Part shown: positions 35,477-44,020 of the stretch, piece after piece | How positions within the stretch are numbered: the first letter of the stretch is position 1 | Layout of the letters: each line of letters starts with the position of its first letter | Assembly: GCF_029688735.1 (NCBI RefSeq) | Contig: NZ_JARULD010000001.1 | Location: 806,001 to 870,000 of the forward strand | Reading direction: 5' to 3' | Origin: Qipengyuania flavescens | GTDB taxonomy: Bacteria > Pseudomonadota > Alphaproteobacteria > Sphingomonadales > Sphingomonadaceae | Length of the DNA stretch: 64,000 bases | Notes under the pieces: model-generated | What the model saw: only the letters and a program-made list of their open reading frames with translations | The model's database searches: none | What the model was told of the DNA's origin: nothing | Made by a program: the position numbers and the translations under genes

Positions 35477-37209
35477 AATCCAACCCAATTTGTTCGATCT
35501 TGCGGCGTTTCCTTGTTCACGCAGTCGCGGTCATGGCTCTTCTTGTCGGGGCGACAGTTGCGCAAGCCCAGCTTCCGACGCCTGAGCCTTCCGAAACAGC
35601 GCAAACCGAAGCTCCCGTAGACACATTCGAAAGGCAAACTCCGCGCTCCAGCGTAACAGCGCTGCTGAATGCGCTTGCCGCCGAGGACTACGAACGGGCC
35701 GCGCGCTATTTCGCCGGCACTCCCGATCCGGCCACGCTGCCCCTAGACAATGAAGGCTCGCAAGCGACCAACGCGTCGGAAGGACTGGCACAAGGTGCAG
35801 ATCTCGCTCGAAAATTGAAACTCGCGCTCGACAGCGGGGGGATGCTTCGACCCTTTGCCGTGCTTTCTAACGCTCCCGATGGCGACTTGGAGGACGGACT
35901 CGATCCCCTCCTGGAGCAAGTCGGCACGTTCCAGCTCGAAGGTTCCGAGCAGCCCATTATCCTGCAGCGCGTCGCCGTAGGGGAACGGGACTTACTGCAA
36001 TGGCGAATTTCGCCGGAAACAGTGTCGGCTCTCGAAGATTGGACGCCTTCGCCTGAGGTCGCGGAACAAAACGAGGAAAAGGCGATCGAAGTCGCCGGCG
36101 CGCCAGTCCTCGACTGGCTTTTGTTGATCGGCGTAGCGGTCGCGCTTTTCGCAGCGCTACGCCTGCTCGCTGCTGCAATTATCTCGGTCCTGCGGCGACT
36201 CATTCCCGAACACAGCAGCAGCACCGTCTTTCGTTTGATCCACGCCGCTCTCCCACCGCTCGCGCTCTACGTGGCGACAATCGCCTTCTTCTATGTTGCA
36301 GGCACCATGGAGGCCTCGATCATCGCTCGCCAGCAGCTGCTGCGCGGCGCAGGTATCGCGGCCTGGCTTTCCCTTGGCTGGTTTTTGTTCAGGCTGATCG
36401 ATGCTGTCGCGCGGATGGCGAGCGAACGGATGAACCGCGCGGAGCGGCGCCAGGCCGCATCGGTCATCACGCTGCTGCGGCGGATCGCCAAGCTCACATT
36501 GCTCATCATGATCTTCATCGGCGTGCTCGACACGTTCGGTGTCGACGTAACCACCGGTATCGCTGCTCTCGGCATCGGCGGGCTCGCTTTGGCGCTCGGC
36601 GCGCAGAAAACGATCGAGAACCTGGTCGGGTCTGTAACGATCATCGGAGATCATCCGGTGCAGGTAGGCGACGCTGCCCAGATCGGCGATACGTTCGGCA
36701 CGGTCGAGGATGTCGGCATGCGCTCGACCCGTGTGCGCACGATCAACCGGACGCTGGTAACGATCCCCAACGGATTTCTTGCCGGCGAGAAGATCGAGAA
36801 TTTTTCCGCTCGCGACCAGTTCCTCTTCAAGCACGTGATCGGAGTCAGCTACGACACGGATGCCGAGAAGATGAGCGAGGTTCTGGCCGCGTTCCGGACA
36901 ATCCTGGCGGAAAACGATCATGTCCTCGAAGAAGATGCTCGCGCACGCTTCATAGGTTTCGGCGAAAGCGCACTCAACATCGAGATCTTCGCATATTTTC
37001 GGACTGCATCGTTCGCGGAATCACTCGAGATGCAGGAGGATCTGCTTCTCGCGCTGATGCGAAAACTGAAAGAACTCGACGTGGAAATCGCGTTCCCTAC
37101 TCGCACGCTTCACATCGACGCTTACGGCTCGGCCAACGGCCGCTCGGCGCCGATCTCAACCGCCCGCCCAAATCAGGAGGGTAACAAGGAGAATGACGGT
37201 GAAATGTAA
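35473..37209 (+). CDS. MscS-family mechanosensitive channel with long periplasmic N terminus
   Basis: 578 residues. Signal peptide at the start (FLVHAVAVMALLVGATVAQA), a ~200-residue periplasmic region, then helices at about 214-380 and the MscS core: TGIAALGIGGLALALGAQKT (pore-lining TM3, Gly/Ala-rich), ENLVGSVTIIGDHPVQVGDA and a C-terminal cytosolic vestibule. It releases solutes on hypo-osmotic shock. ATG 35473 overlaps the lipoprotein stop (ATGA); the next lipoprotein gene starts 17 nt before its end. META lipoproteins on both sides suggest an envelope-stress operon. Confidence 0.92.
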   Translation: MKSNPICSILRRFLVHAVAVMALLVGATVAQAQLPTPEPSETAQTEAPVDTFERQTPRSSVTALLNALAAEDYERAARYFAGTPDPATLPLDNEGSQATNASEGLAQGADLARKLKLALDSGGMLRPFAVLSNAPDGDLEDGLDPLLEQVGTFQLEGSEQPIILQRVAVGERDLLQWRISPETVSALEDWTPSPEVAEQNEEKAIEVAGAPVLDWLLLIGVAVALFAALRLLAAAIISVLRRLIPEHSSSTVFRLIHAALPPLALYVATIAFFYVAGTMEASIIARQQLLRGAGIAAWLSLGWFLFRLIDAVARMASERMNRAERRQAASVITLLRRIAKLTLLIMIFIGVLDTFGVDVTTGIAALGIGGLALALGAQKTIENLVGSVTIIGDHPVQVGDAAQIGDTFGTVEDVGMRSTRVRTINRTLVTIPNGFLAGEKIENFSARDQFLFKHVIGVSYDTDAEKMSEVLAAFRTILAENDHVLEEDARARFIGFGESALNIEIFAYFRTASFAESLEMQEDLLLALMRKLKELDVEIAFPTRTLHIDAYGSANGRSAPISTARPNQEGNKENDGEM

Positions 37210-37987
37210 TTTGCTGTTAGCATCGGCTGCCCTCGCCATGAGCCTGAGTGCCTGTGCCACCATTCAGCCCGCTGCAGAAAGCAGTGAGGTCGTTATGGTA
37301 GAAAGAATTACCGGCACACTGTCCTATCGCGAGCGCATCGCGCTGCCCCCGGGCGCACAGGTGGAAGTCGTTGTCTCCGACATCACCCTCGGTCGCAACC
37401 AGGAGCTCATCCTCGCGCGCACGATGAACACGATCGGACAGGCCTCGCCGCCGATCCCGATTTCGATTGACGTATCGAAGCTGAATTTGAGCGACGGCCC
37501 GCTCTACGGCCTGCGCGCCTTCATCCGCGAGCCCGATGGTACAATCCTGTTCCGCACCAGCGAACCTTTCCTGCTCAATCTTCGTAATGACACCGTCGAT
37601 ATCGGCGACATAAGGGTATCGATGACATCGCCAGGCGATCCCGGCCTTGCCGGTATTCCTGACCTGCAGGACGGCGAATGGCGTGTAACCCAGATCGGCG
37701 GCGATGTCGTGGCGCAGATCTCCGCTCCTACGATGACCTTCACGGCCGATGGTCGCTTGTATGGTTCCACCAGCTGCAACCGCTTCAGCAGTTCATATGG
37801 CCTCGATGACAACTTGCTCGAGGTTGGCAATGTCGCTGCGACGAAGCGCGCCTGTGAAGCCGGATTGATGCAGCAAGAGCGCCGTTTCCTCGATGCCCTT
37901 TCTCTGATCGAGAACGCATCGCTGGAAGCTGGGGGTTTTCTCGTCCTCTCCGGCAATGGCCAGCGCCTTGTCGCAGTCCTCAACTAA
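37193..37987 (+). CDS. YbaY-domain plus META-domain lipoprotein
   Basis: 264 residues. The lipobox SACA follows MTVKCNLLLASAALAMSL. Residues ~38-140 resemble the YbaY lipoprotein domain (ITGTLSYRERIALPPGAQVE, QASPPIPISIDVSKL). Residues ~155-264 form a META domain (GEWRVTQIGGDVV, LYGSTSCNRFSSSYG, KRACEAGLMQQERRFLDAL). AAGGAG precedes the ATG, which lies inside the end of the MscS gene. It is the second META lipoprotein in the operon. No further gene follows on this strand until 38222. Confidence 0.87.
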   Translation: MTVKCNLLLASAALAMSLSACATIQPAAESSEVVMVERITGTLSYRERIALPPGAQVEVVVSDITLGRNQELILARTMNTIGQASPPIPISIDVSKLNLSDGPLYGLRAFIREPDGTILFRTSEPFLLNLRNDTVDIGDIRVSMTSPGDPGLAGIPDLQDGEWRVTQIGGDVVAQISAPTMTFTADGRLYGSTSCNRFSSSYGLDDNLLEVGNVAATKRACEAGLMQQERRFLDALSLIENASLEAGGFLVLSGNGQRLVAVLN

Positions 37988-38127
37988 GGATTATCCGATG
38001 TTGAACAAATTCCGAAGTCGCGCCACTTGAAATTACCATGTCGAAATCGCACTACCTTTTCATGACACGGGTCGATCATGGTCTCGGGGTGATGGTTCCG
38101 GCAGGCAGCAGCACCGCGCGCCTGTAT

Positions 38128-38154
38128 CCCTAGAGCGCTTCGGGCGTTCTAGGG
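38128..38154. other. CCCTAGAGCGC-TTCGG-GCGTTCTAGGG hairpin
   Basis: Eleven-base arms pair with a single G-U wobble around a UUCG-type loop. It follows the lipoprotein gene by 140 bp. No T-tract follows, so it may be a processing or attenuation structure or an ordinary repeat rather than a classical terminator. The remaining bases of 37988-38221 hold no clear gene. Confidence 0.4.
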
Positions 38155-38221
38155 ATGTGCGCCACGCTGCAACTTCCAGCATCGATGTTTTCCAAGCCCA
38201 AGGCGATAACGAGCCCGAGGC

Positions 38222-39853
38222 ATGCTCGCTTCATTTGCGAGACCGGAGCCAACAGTGTTCTTCTCCCGCTTTACCGTGCTCGGCCTCTGTCTGGCTGGCC
38301 TCCTGTTTGCTCTCACGAGGCTTAGCGACGCATGGGCATTGCCAGTTCTCGCAATTTTCTCGTGTCTATGTCTCTTGGGCGTCATCGACCTTATCCAAAC
38401 GCGGCATGCGGTGCGCCGGAACTATCCGATCATCGGACGCCTGCGATGGGCTTTCGAGAAGATAAGACCAGAAATTCGCCAGTATCTAATTGAAGGCGAT
38501 GACGATCAGACGCCCTTCTCGAGGGCGCAGCGCTCCTTGGTCTATGCTCGCGCGAAGGACGAGGTTAGCGACCGTCCGTTCGGAACGCTCTCTGACGTTT
38601 ACAAGAACGGCTACGAATTCATTTCGCATTCCACAAAGCCCAAGCCGTTGGCAGATCCCGACAGCTTCAGAGTGCCGATCGGGGGAAGCGACGCGCGCGA
38701 TCCCTACATGGCCTCGATCTTCAACATCTCCGCGATGAGCTTCGGCTCCCTGAGCGCCAACGCTATCCGGGCGTTAAACGAGGGAGCCAAACTCGGCGAT
38801 TTTGCGCATGACACTGGCGAGGGAGGGATCAGCCCCTACCACCGTGAGAATGGCGGCGACCTTATCTGGGAAATTGGCAGCGGCTATTTCGGTTGTCGAA
38901 CCGAAAAGGGACGCTTTGACCCGGTGCGCTTCGCTGACAATGCTGCCGACCCGCAGGTCAAGATGATCGAACTGAAGCTGAGCCAGGGTGCCAAGCCCGG
39001 TCACGGCGGCATCCTTCCCGGCGAGAAAGTCAGCCCTGAGATCGCTGCTACACGCGGTATTCCGGTAGGCGTCGATTGCATTTCCCCTGCCGAGCACTCG
39101 GCATTCTCGACACCGCTTGAGATGATGCAGTTTCTCGCTCAGCTCCGAACCTTATCGAAAGGCAAGCCAGTCGGTTTCAAGCTGTGCGTCGGACACCCAT
39201 GGGAGTTCATGGGAATGGTCAAGGCGATGCGCGAAACGGGGATCTTTCCCGACTTCATCGTCGTCGATGGCGCAGAAGGCGGAACCGGCGCGGCCCCGGT
39301 CGAGTTCGCCGACAACCTCGGCATGCCGATGCGCGAGAGCCTCCTGTTCGTTCATAATACGCTCGTAGGTGCCGGGGTTCGTGACCGGATAAAAATCGGT
39401 GCGGCCGGCAAGATCGTCAGTGCGTTCGACATCGCCGCGGTCCTAGGGCTGGGTGCCGACTGAACCAATGCGGGGCGCGGCTTCATGTTCGCGCTCGGAT
39501 GCATCCAGTCTCTTTCCTGCCATACGAACCGCTGTCCGGTCGGCGTTGCCACGCAGGACCCCTTGCGCCAGCGGGCCCTGGTCGTGCCTGACAAGGCAGA
39601 GCGGGTCCGGCGCTTTCATCGCAATACGTTGCGAGCGCTCGCGGAAATGACTGCTGCTGCCGGTCTCTCGCACCCATCCGAGCTTGGACCGCACCATCTG
39701 GTAAGACGTGTCTCTCTGACCGAAATCCGCCTCTTCTCCCAGCTTCATATTTTTCTCGAAGACGGCGAGCTGCTGTCAGGAACGCATGACCGGGATTTCT
39801 ACAGCGCCGCCTGGAAACTCGCACGCGCCGACCGGTTCGAGCTGGCAGCGTGA
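38222..39853 (+). pseudogene. FMN-binding glutamate synthase family protein, interrupted by an in-frame TGA
   Basis: The frame from 38222 to 39853 is one 543-codon reading frame broken only by TGA at 39461-39463. Before it come two membrane helices (13-65) and the glutamate synthase FMN barrel (MSFGSLSANAIRALNEGAK, DGAEGGTGAAP). After it the same frame continues at once with TNAGRGFMFALGCIQSLSCH and the cysteine cluster CHTNRCPVGVATQDP. Family members usually read GADWCNA here, so TGG-TGC became TGA-ACC. Total length fits intact relatives of about 540 aa. Without readthrough the product lacks the Fe-S/FMN end. GTG 38255 is an alternative start. Normally such enzymes transfer ammonia or glutamine-derived amino groups. 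Confidence 0.8.
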
Positions 39854-40194
39854 AACTGATCTTCCATATCCTGACGGCTGTTCTTGCAGTCCTTCTTCAC
39901 TCGCAGGGTGCCACACCGGATCGAGGTGGCACCGCGCGGGATTCGACCGCATGGAACATATCGCAAGCTACCGCCTGTTACGATACCGGTCCTGGGCGTG
40001 GTGCCGAACTCTCGGCAGATACCGAACTGGGCGCTTCGGCCGATGGACCCGCCGGACCGTGCGGAGTGCTGGCCTTGGTTCGTCAGGCGCACGCATGGGA
40101 ACGCAATGAGGAGGTCCGGCAATCCTACCACCGGATGGCCGACGCACCTGCGGAATGGTCGCTTCCCCCTCCGACCGGCCCTCCATTTTCCTGA
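39850..40194 (+). CDS. Hypothetical exported protein coupled to the glutamate-synthase-like gene
   Basis: GTG 39850 overlaps the previous stop (GTGA) and opens 114 codons. The first 21 residues (MKLIFHILTAVLAVLLHSQG) look like a signal peptide or anchor. The rest is of low complexity, rich in Gly, Ala and Asp, with no family resemblance. Another + strand frame covers the same bases, so the coding claim is weak. It rests on the coupling and the hydrophobic start. Confidence 0.35.
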   Translation: MKLIFHILTAVLAVLLHSQGATPDRGGTARDSTAWNISQATACYDTGPGRGAELSADTELGASADGPAGPCGVLALVRQAHAWERNEEVRQSYHRMADAPAEWSLPPPTGPPFS

Positions 40195-40248
40195 CACTCT
40201 GGACCTTTTTAGCGGACTTTCGTCCGCATCCAACAGTCAGGACATTCA

Positions 40249-40551
40249 ATGGAAACCGAAATGCAACGCGGTGCGATCCGCGACGAACGGCGTGCATACG
40301 CCAAGGCCTTGTTGGCCCGATACCCCGACCTGCCGATTGATCAGCTCGACGATCTTCTGCGATGGTTCCGCAAGGAGGCAAGCGCGCTCGATGTCGGATT
40401 GATTTCGATGGATGACGAGGTGTCGCAGCAATATGCATTGTTGAAGCGCGACGAACTCGATCGGTTCGCGATGCCCGATATCGTATTCATGCTGCTGTTC
40501 TGGTCGGCGACGTGCGCCATCATCGGCGGTAGCGGTTATCTGGGTAGTTGA
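40249..40551 (+). CDS. Hypothetical protein with C-terminal membrane helix
   Basis: 100 residues. The soluble part is helical and charged (AYAKALLARYPDLPIDQLDD, LLRWFRKEASALDVGLISMD), and the last ~25 residues (DIVFMLLFWSATCAIIGGSG) form one helix, so the protein is probably tail-anchored in the inner membrane. ATG 40249 has only a short GGA upstream; ATG 40261 is possible. I do not recognise the family. Confidence 0.7.
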   Translation: METEMQRGAIRDERRAYAKALLARYPDLPIDQLDDLLRWFRKEASALDVGLISMDDEVSQQYALLKRDELDRFAMPDIVFMLLFWSATCAIIGGSGYLGS

Positions 40552-40709
40552 TATGTGGAAGGGCCCGAAGCGAGAATCCCTTCGTTCCGGGCTCATACCC
40601 CGTCGCCAGATCCTGCCAGCTAACAAGCCATTGCAGCCCCTTGCGAAACGTTCCTGTCTACGCCCCGTTTGATAGGAAGAACGACATCGTCCCAACGCAG
40701 GAGCGCATC

Positions 40710-40922
40710 ATGGCGAAATACGCAGTCGGAGATCATGTCAGCTGGAATTCCGAGGCAGGAAGAGTCAGCGGAACAATCTCCAAGATTCACGAATCGGATT
40801 TCGACTACAAGGGCCATACGCGGCGTGCCTCGAAGGACGAGCCTCAATACGAAATCGAAAGCGACAAGACCGATCATGTTGCAGCCCACAAGGAAGATGC
40901 GCTGACAAAGCTGAAAAACTGA
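40710..40922 (+). CDS. Hypervirulence-associated TUDOR-domain protein (DUF2945-like)
   Basis: 70 residues covering the whole small barrel: YAVGDHVSWNSEAGRVSGTI, DYKGHTRRASKDEPQYEIES, and HVAAHKEDALTKL. Proteins of this kind are widespread and of unknown role. AGGAG is 6 nt before ATG 40710. Stop and next start overlap (TGATG), coupling it to the DUF488 gene, a combination seen often in alphaproteobacteria. Confidence 0.88.
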   Translation: MAKYAVGDHVSWNSEAGRVSGTISKIHESDFDYKGHTRRASKDEPQYEIESDKTDHVAAHKEDALTKLKN

Positions 40923-41587
40923 TGCCAACCGTTTTCACGATCGGCCATTCCAATCGGGATGCGGACACTGTCATTGCCATGCTGAAAACAGCAGGAGTGG
41001 ACATGCTGGCCGATGTTCGGGCTTTCCCCCGCTCCCGCGCCAATCCCGCATTCAACATCGATTCCTTCCCCGATCTGCTCGATGAGCACGACATCGCCTA
41101 CGGACACTTCGATAAACTCGGCGGCAGAAGGAAACGACAAGATGATGTGGATCCGGCGCTGAACGGATACTGGCGCGTCCAGAGCTTCCATAACTACGCC
41201 GACTATGCGTTGAGCGGCGACTTCCAGTCGGCGATCAAGGACCTCGTTAACCTAGCGGATAATTGTCGCGTGGCGTTGATGTGTTCCGAGGCGGTCTGGT
41301 GGCGATGCCATAGGCGTATCATCGCCGATCATCTCATGGCTCGCGGTCATGAAGTTATCCATTTGATGGCTCCCGATCGTCAGGAACGAGCAAAGTTGAC
41401 GAATGGAGCCGTTGTCAGCGGATCAACCGGAGTCGTCTATCCAAGCTCGGAATACCGTGAGGAGCCGAACGAGCATATCCCATTATGCCGATACGAAAGG
41501 CTCGCGATCCGCGAGAACGAACTTCGTGCCCGTCACGCGGATCAGTCTACCCGCTCGAGCAGCTCCTCCGACGAGACGATCTGGTAA
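40922..41587 (+). CDS. DUF488 domain-containing protein
   Basis: 221 residues. FTIGHSNRDADTVIAMLK at the N terminus, DVRAFPRSRANPAF and MCSEAVWWRCHRRIIADHLM are the diagnostic DUF488 motifs (GHSN, DVR-x-x-P-x-SR, C-x-E-x-x-x-x-CHR). The cysteine-histidine pair suggests an enzymatic or metal role, still undefined in the family. It overlaps the TUDOR gene by one base. The last ~30 residues are Ser/Arg-rich and unlike the core. The tail overlaps a small gene on the other strand (41542-41832). Confidence 0.88.
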   Translation: MPTVFTIGHSNRDADTVIAMLKTAGVDMLADVRAFPRSRANPAFNIDSFPDLLDEHDIAYGHFDKLGGRRKRQDDVDPALNGYWRVQSFHNYADYALSGDFQSAIKDLVNLADNCRVALMCSEAVWWRCHRRIIADHLMARGHEVIHLMAPDRQERAKLTNGAVVSGSTGVVYPSSEYREEPNEHIPLCRYERLAIRENELRARHADQSTRSSSSSDETIW

Positions 41588-41832
41588 AGATCTCTGTCGA
41601 TCTGTCGGACAGGCTCATCATCGGAAGTTCGCCAACCGATGGCGCCCACACGGCGACGCTCGCCGCGCTCAGATCTCGAAATGGCGATGTGGCGATACTG
41701 GATGACTTCGACCGGCCTGTCCGCATTGCCGCGGCAGGACATATTGGACATTGTTTCTTCAATTACATCGGCTTCGGCGGGCGTTGAAGCAGTCGGAAGC
41801 TGACTTGCCGGCTTGCCTCGCTCGATCGTCAC
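41542..41832 (-). CDS. Small hypothetical protein coupled to the upstream lipoprotein
   Basis: 96 residues from GTG 41832, which overlaps the lipoprotein stop by 4 nt (GTGA). The composition is charged and soluble, with no helix long enough for a membrane. The coupling and coding-like residue use favour a real gene. Its 3' end overlaps the end of the DUF488 gene antisense by 46 nt. No family recognised. Confidence 0.5.
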   Translation of the reverse strand: MTIERGKPASQLPTASTPAEADVIEETMSNMSCRGNADRPVEVIQYRHIAISRSERGERRRVGAIGWRTSDDEPVRQIDRDLYQIVSSEELLERVD

Positions 41833-42230
41833 AGAATCTGCGCATCCGGAAGCGAACCGATATCTTCCATCGTCATCTCCGACGAAAGATCGGTGTCATT
41901 GCCACGGGTCGTCACGGTCAGACCGTCAATCGGTATCGCGACGTAACGATCAGGATCGCTGTCCTCGACTTCTATAAGAAGTTCGGTCGCATTGCCGTCG
42001 GCATCTTTCGTCACGGCTTCCACGTCACCCAATTCGGTTCCGTCGGCGGCCAGGATTTCAGCATCGAGCAACTGGCGTTCGGTCAGACCGAGTGCCACCG
42101 GGGTGTCGCCGGACTCCTGCGCGCTCTGTTCGGCTTGTTCTTCAATACGGTCTTCGACCTGGTCTTCCTGATCATTGCAGGCGGAGAGGAGGAGAGCGGA
42201 TCCGAGAAGCAGGGGGGCGAACTTGTTCAT
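41829..42230 (-). CDS. Lipoprotein with PRC-barrel-like acidic domain
   Basis: 133 residues. The lipobox is LSAC (MNKFAPLLLGSALLLSAC). An acidic, Glu/Gln-rich linker (EDQVEDRIEEQAEQSAQE) is followed by a folded part that resembles the PRC-barrel seen in envelope stress proteins (AEILAADGTELGDVEAVTKD, GNATELLIEVE). GGAGATCAAC before ATG 42230 gives a ribosome site. Probably on one transcript with the 96-residue gene. Confidence 0.8.
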   Translation of the reverse strand: MNKFAPLLLGSALLLSACNDQEDQVEDRIEEQAEQSAQESGDTPVALGLTERQLLDAEILAADGTELGDVEAVTKDADGNATELLIEVEDSDPDRYVAIPIDGLTVTTRGNDTDLSSEMTMEDIGSLPDAQIL

Positions 42231-42289
42231 GTTGATCTCCTTTATTATCTGTCCGTCACGCTAACGGATGCGGCTGCTCCTGTGTTCCG

Positions 42290-43030
42290 TTAAGGGTTCG
42301 CGATGAGCGCCAGCATCGAGGCTTCGTCGGGCCGTGCGGCGACACGAATATCCATTCCTTGCTTCCCCTCGAAAGGAGCCGCGGCTGCATCGGAGATGCA
42401 ATAGACGATGCCTCTGAAAGGCCGGGATGTCCGTTCCAGGCAGCGCTTCACCATATGGCCAGCACGCGGCGAGTGGATCAGAATTCCGTTTATCTCGTGC
42501 GGTGCTGGAAGGGATGCCAATAGCTTCGCGGCAGCGATATCGCAGGTCTCATACACCGGCCTTCGCATCGCGAGATAACCCTTGCGGCGAAGGTTGCCGG
42601 TCAGGTCTCCAGCCGGCCGGTGGGCGGAGAAATGCAGAAGCCGTCTCCCTCGCGGAAGGGACTGAACGATCAGGCGCTCCAGATCGAGCACGTCCCCAGC
42701 CGCCGAGACAACATGGGTATATCCAGCGTGGGCGGCACTCTTCGCTGTTCTGTCGCCCACTGCAAACACTGGAATATCGAGAAGTGCCGGGCAGATAGAA
42801 TGATGGCGAACGCCATTTACTGACGTGAACACGATCGCATCGGGCTGCTCGTCCAAAGCTTTCTCAGGGAGACCTTCCACTCGCAGAACGGGCAGAGCCA
42901 GCGCATCGAACCCTAACTGCCGCAGGGCACCCGCAGTCTTTTCGTTATCCGGCGACGTGCGTGTGACCCAGATCCTCGGCCCGAACGCGGGATCCTTCGT
43001 GTGTGTCGGGGAACGGTCAGTCACTTTCAT
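42290..43030 (-). CDS. hemD: Uroporphyrinogen-III synthase
   Basis: 246 residues fitting HemD, which closes hydroxymethylbilane to uroporphyrinogen III in heme synthesis. Blocks: PRIWVTRTSPDNEKTAGALR, DAIVFTSVNGVRH, FAVGDRTAKSAAHAGYTHVV and, in the second domain, FSAHRPAGDLTGNLRRKGY. HemD is poorly conserved, so the pattern rather than single residues supports it. Chosen start ATG 43030 overlaps the EamA gene's end. Heme demand of the nearby cbb3 oxidase makes the position sensible. It may be a second hemD copy if the main one lies with hemC elsewhere. Confidence 0.8.
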   Translation of the reverse strand: MKVTDRSPTHTKDPAFGPRIWVTRTSPDNEKTAGALRQLGFDALALPVLRVEGLPEKALDEQPDAIVFTSVNGVRHHSICPALLDIPVFAVGDRTAKSAAHAGYTHVVSAAGDVLDLERLIVQSLPRGRRLLHFSAHRPAGDLTGNLRRKGYLAMRRPVYETCDIAAAKLLASLPAPHEINGILIHSPRAGHMVKRCLERTSRPFRGIVYCISDAAAAPFEGKQGMDIRVAARPDEASMLALIANP

Positions 43031-43988
43031 TTCGTCGTTCGATATTGTCTGTCTTCGAAGAAACGACAGCCCCCGCCAGAGGCTTGCTTCCCCGGCCAGC
43101 GAGAAGAATGCCGCCAACTATCAGCGCCATTCCGATCGCATGAAAGCCTCGCAGATGTTCGCCTAGAAAGATAATCGCAAGCCCCGCGCCCATAACTGGC
43201 ATGACGTTCATATACATCCCGGCTCCTGCAGACCCGATGAGTTCTACGCCCCTGTTGAAGAAGAGGTAGGCAAGGATGGAAGGAAAAACCGAAACATATC
43301 CGATCGCCAGCAGGCTTTCCTCCTGCAAAACGATATAGCGCCCCGAATTGAGCTCCAGCGCATAGAACGGCGCGATCACGATTATGCCGACGATCAAGGT
43401 CACTGCAAACAGGCTTAGGGGATGGATCGCAGGGCGGCGCCTGAGCATTACCGCATAGACCGCCCACAAACACACGGCGAGGCCGATGATGAGGTCGCCT
43501 TCGTTGAAATTCAGGGTGCCGAGAACACCAAAGTTCCCGCGAGCGATGATCCAGAGCACACCAGCCAGCGCGATGGCGGCACCGACGATCTGGCGCAGTG
43601 CCGTGCTGTCGCCCATGAAAATCGCGCCAAGAAACAGAATTAGGGCGGGTTGGCCCGACTGCAGCAACATGGCGTTGAGCGCTGTGGTCTGTTGCAATCC
43701 GCTGTAGAGCAGGGTGTTGAAGGCGCCGATGCCGAGTGCGCCAAGCACCAGCAGCATCCTCCAGTTCCTGCGGATGATGGGAGCATTCCGCCGCAAGTGG
43801 CGCCATGCAAATGGCAGGATGATGACCAGGGCAATCGTCCATCTCCAGAACGCCAAGGCGACGGGAGGGACCAGCTCACGCGCCGCGCGCGCAACGATTG
43901 CATTACCGGCCCAAAACAGGGCGGTGAACGTGAGGAGCACGTAAGCGCGCGACCACAGGCTTGCAAAGAAGCGGGACTTGTTTTGCAT
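43017..43988 (-). CDS. EamA/DMT-family transporter
   Basis: 323 residues with ten helices: LFWAGNAIVARAARELVPPV near the start and FLGEHLRGFHAIGMALIVGG near the end. RAARELVPPVALAFWRW is a typical EamA turn. ATG 43988 replaces a longer open frame that has no ribosome site. It overlaps the hemD start by 14 nt. Substrate unknown. Confidence 0.9.
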   Translation of the reverse strand: MQNKSRFFASLWSRAYVLLTFTALFWAGNAIVARAARELVPPVALAFWRWTIALVIILPFAWRHLRRNAPIIRRNWRMLLVLGALGIGAFNTLLYSGLQQTTALNAMLLQSGQPALILFLGAIFMGDSTALRQIVGAAIALAGVLWIIARGNFGVLGTLNFNEGDLIIGLAVCLWAVYAVMLRRRPAIHPLSLFAVTLIVGIIVIAPFYALELNSGRYIVLQEESLLAIGYVSVFPSILAYLFFNRGVELIGSAGAGMYMNVMPVMGAGLAIIFLGEHLRGFHAIGMALIVGGILLAGRGSKPLAGAVVSSKTDNIERRNESD

Positions 43989-44020
43989 GTTCGACCCGGA
44001 CGAAACGCTGCCGTCGAGAG

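Noticed and set aside
38128..38154. Calling the CCCTAGAGCGC hairpin a rho-independent terminator
   Set aside because: There is no T-tract on either side, so it is listed only as a hairpin.
39461..39463. Selenocysteine decoding of the internal TGA
   Set aside because: Homologues have tryptophan at that place and the neighbouring cysteine codon is also changed. No SECIS-like hairpin was evident directly after the codon.
39884..40402. A 172-codon + strand frame in the 39.9-40.4 kb area
   Set aside because: It overlaps the better supported 40249 gene in a different frame, is Arg/Pro-rich and lacks a ribosome site.
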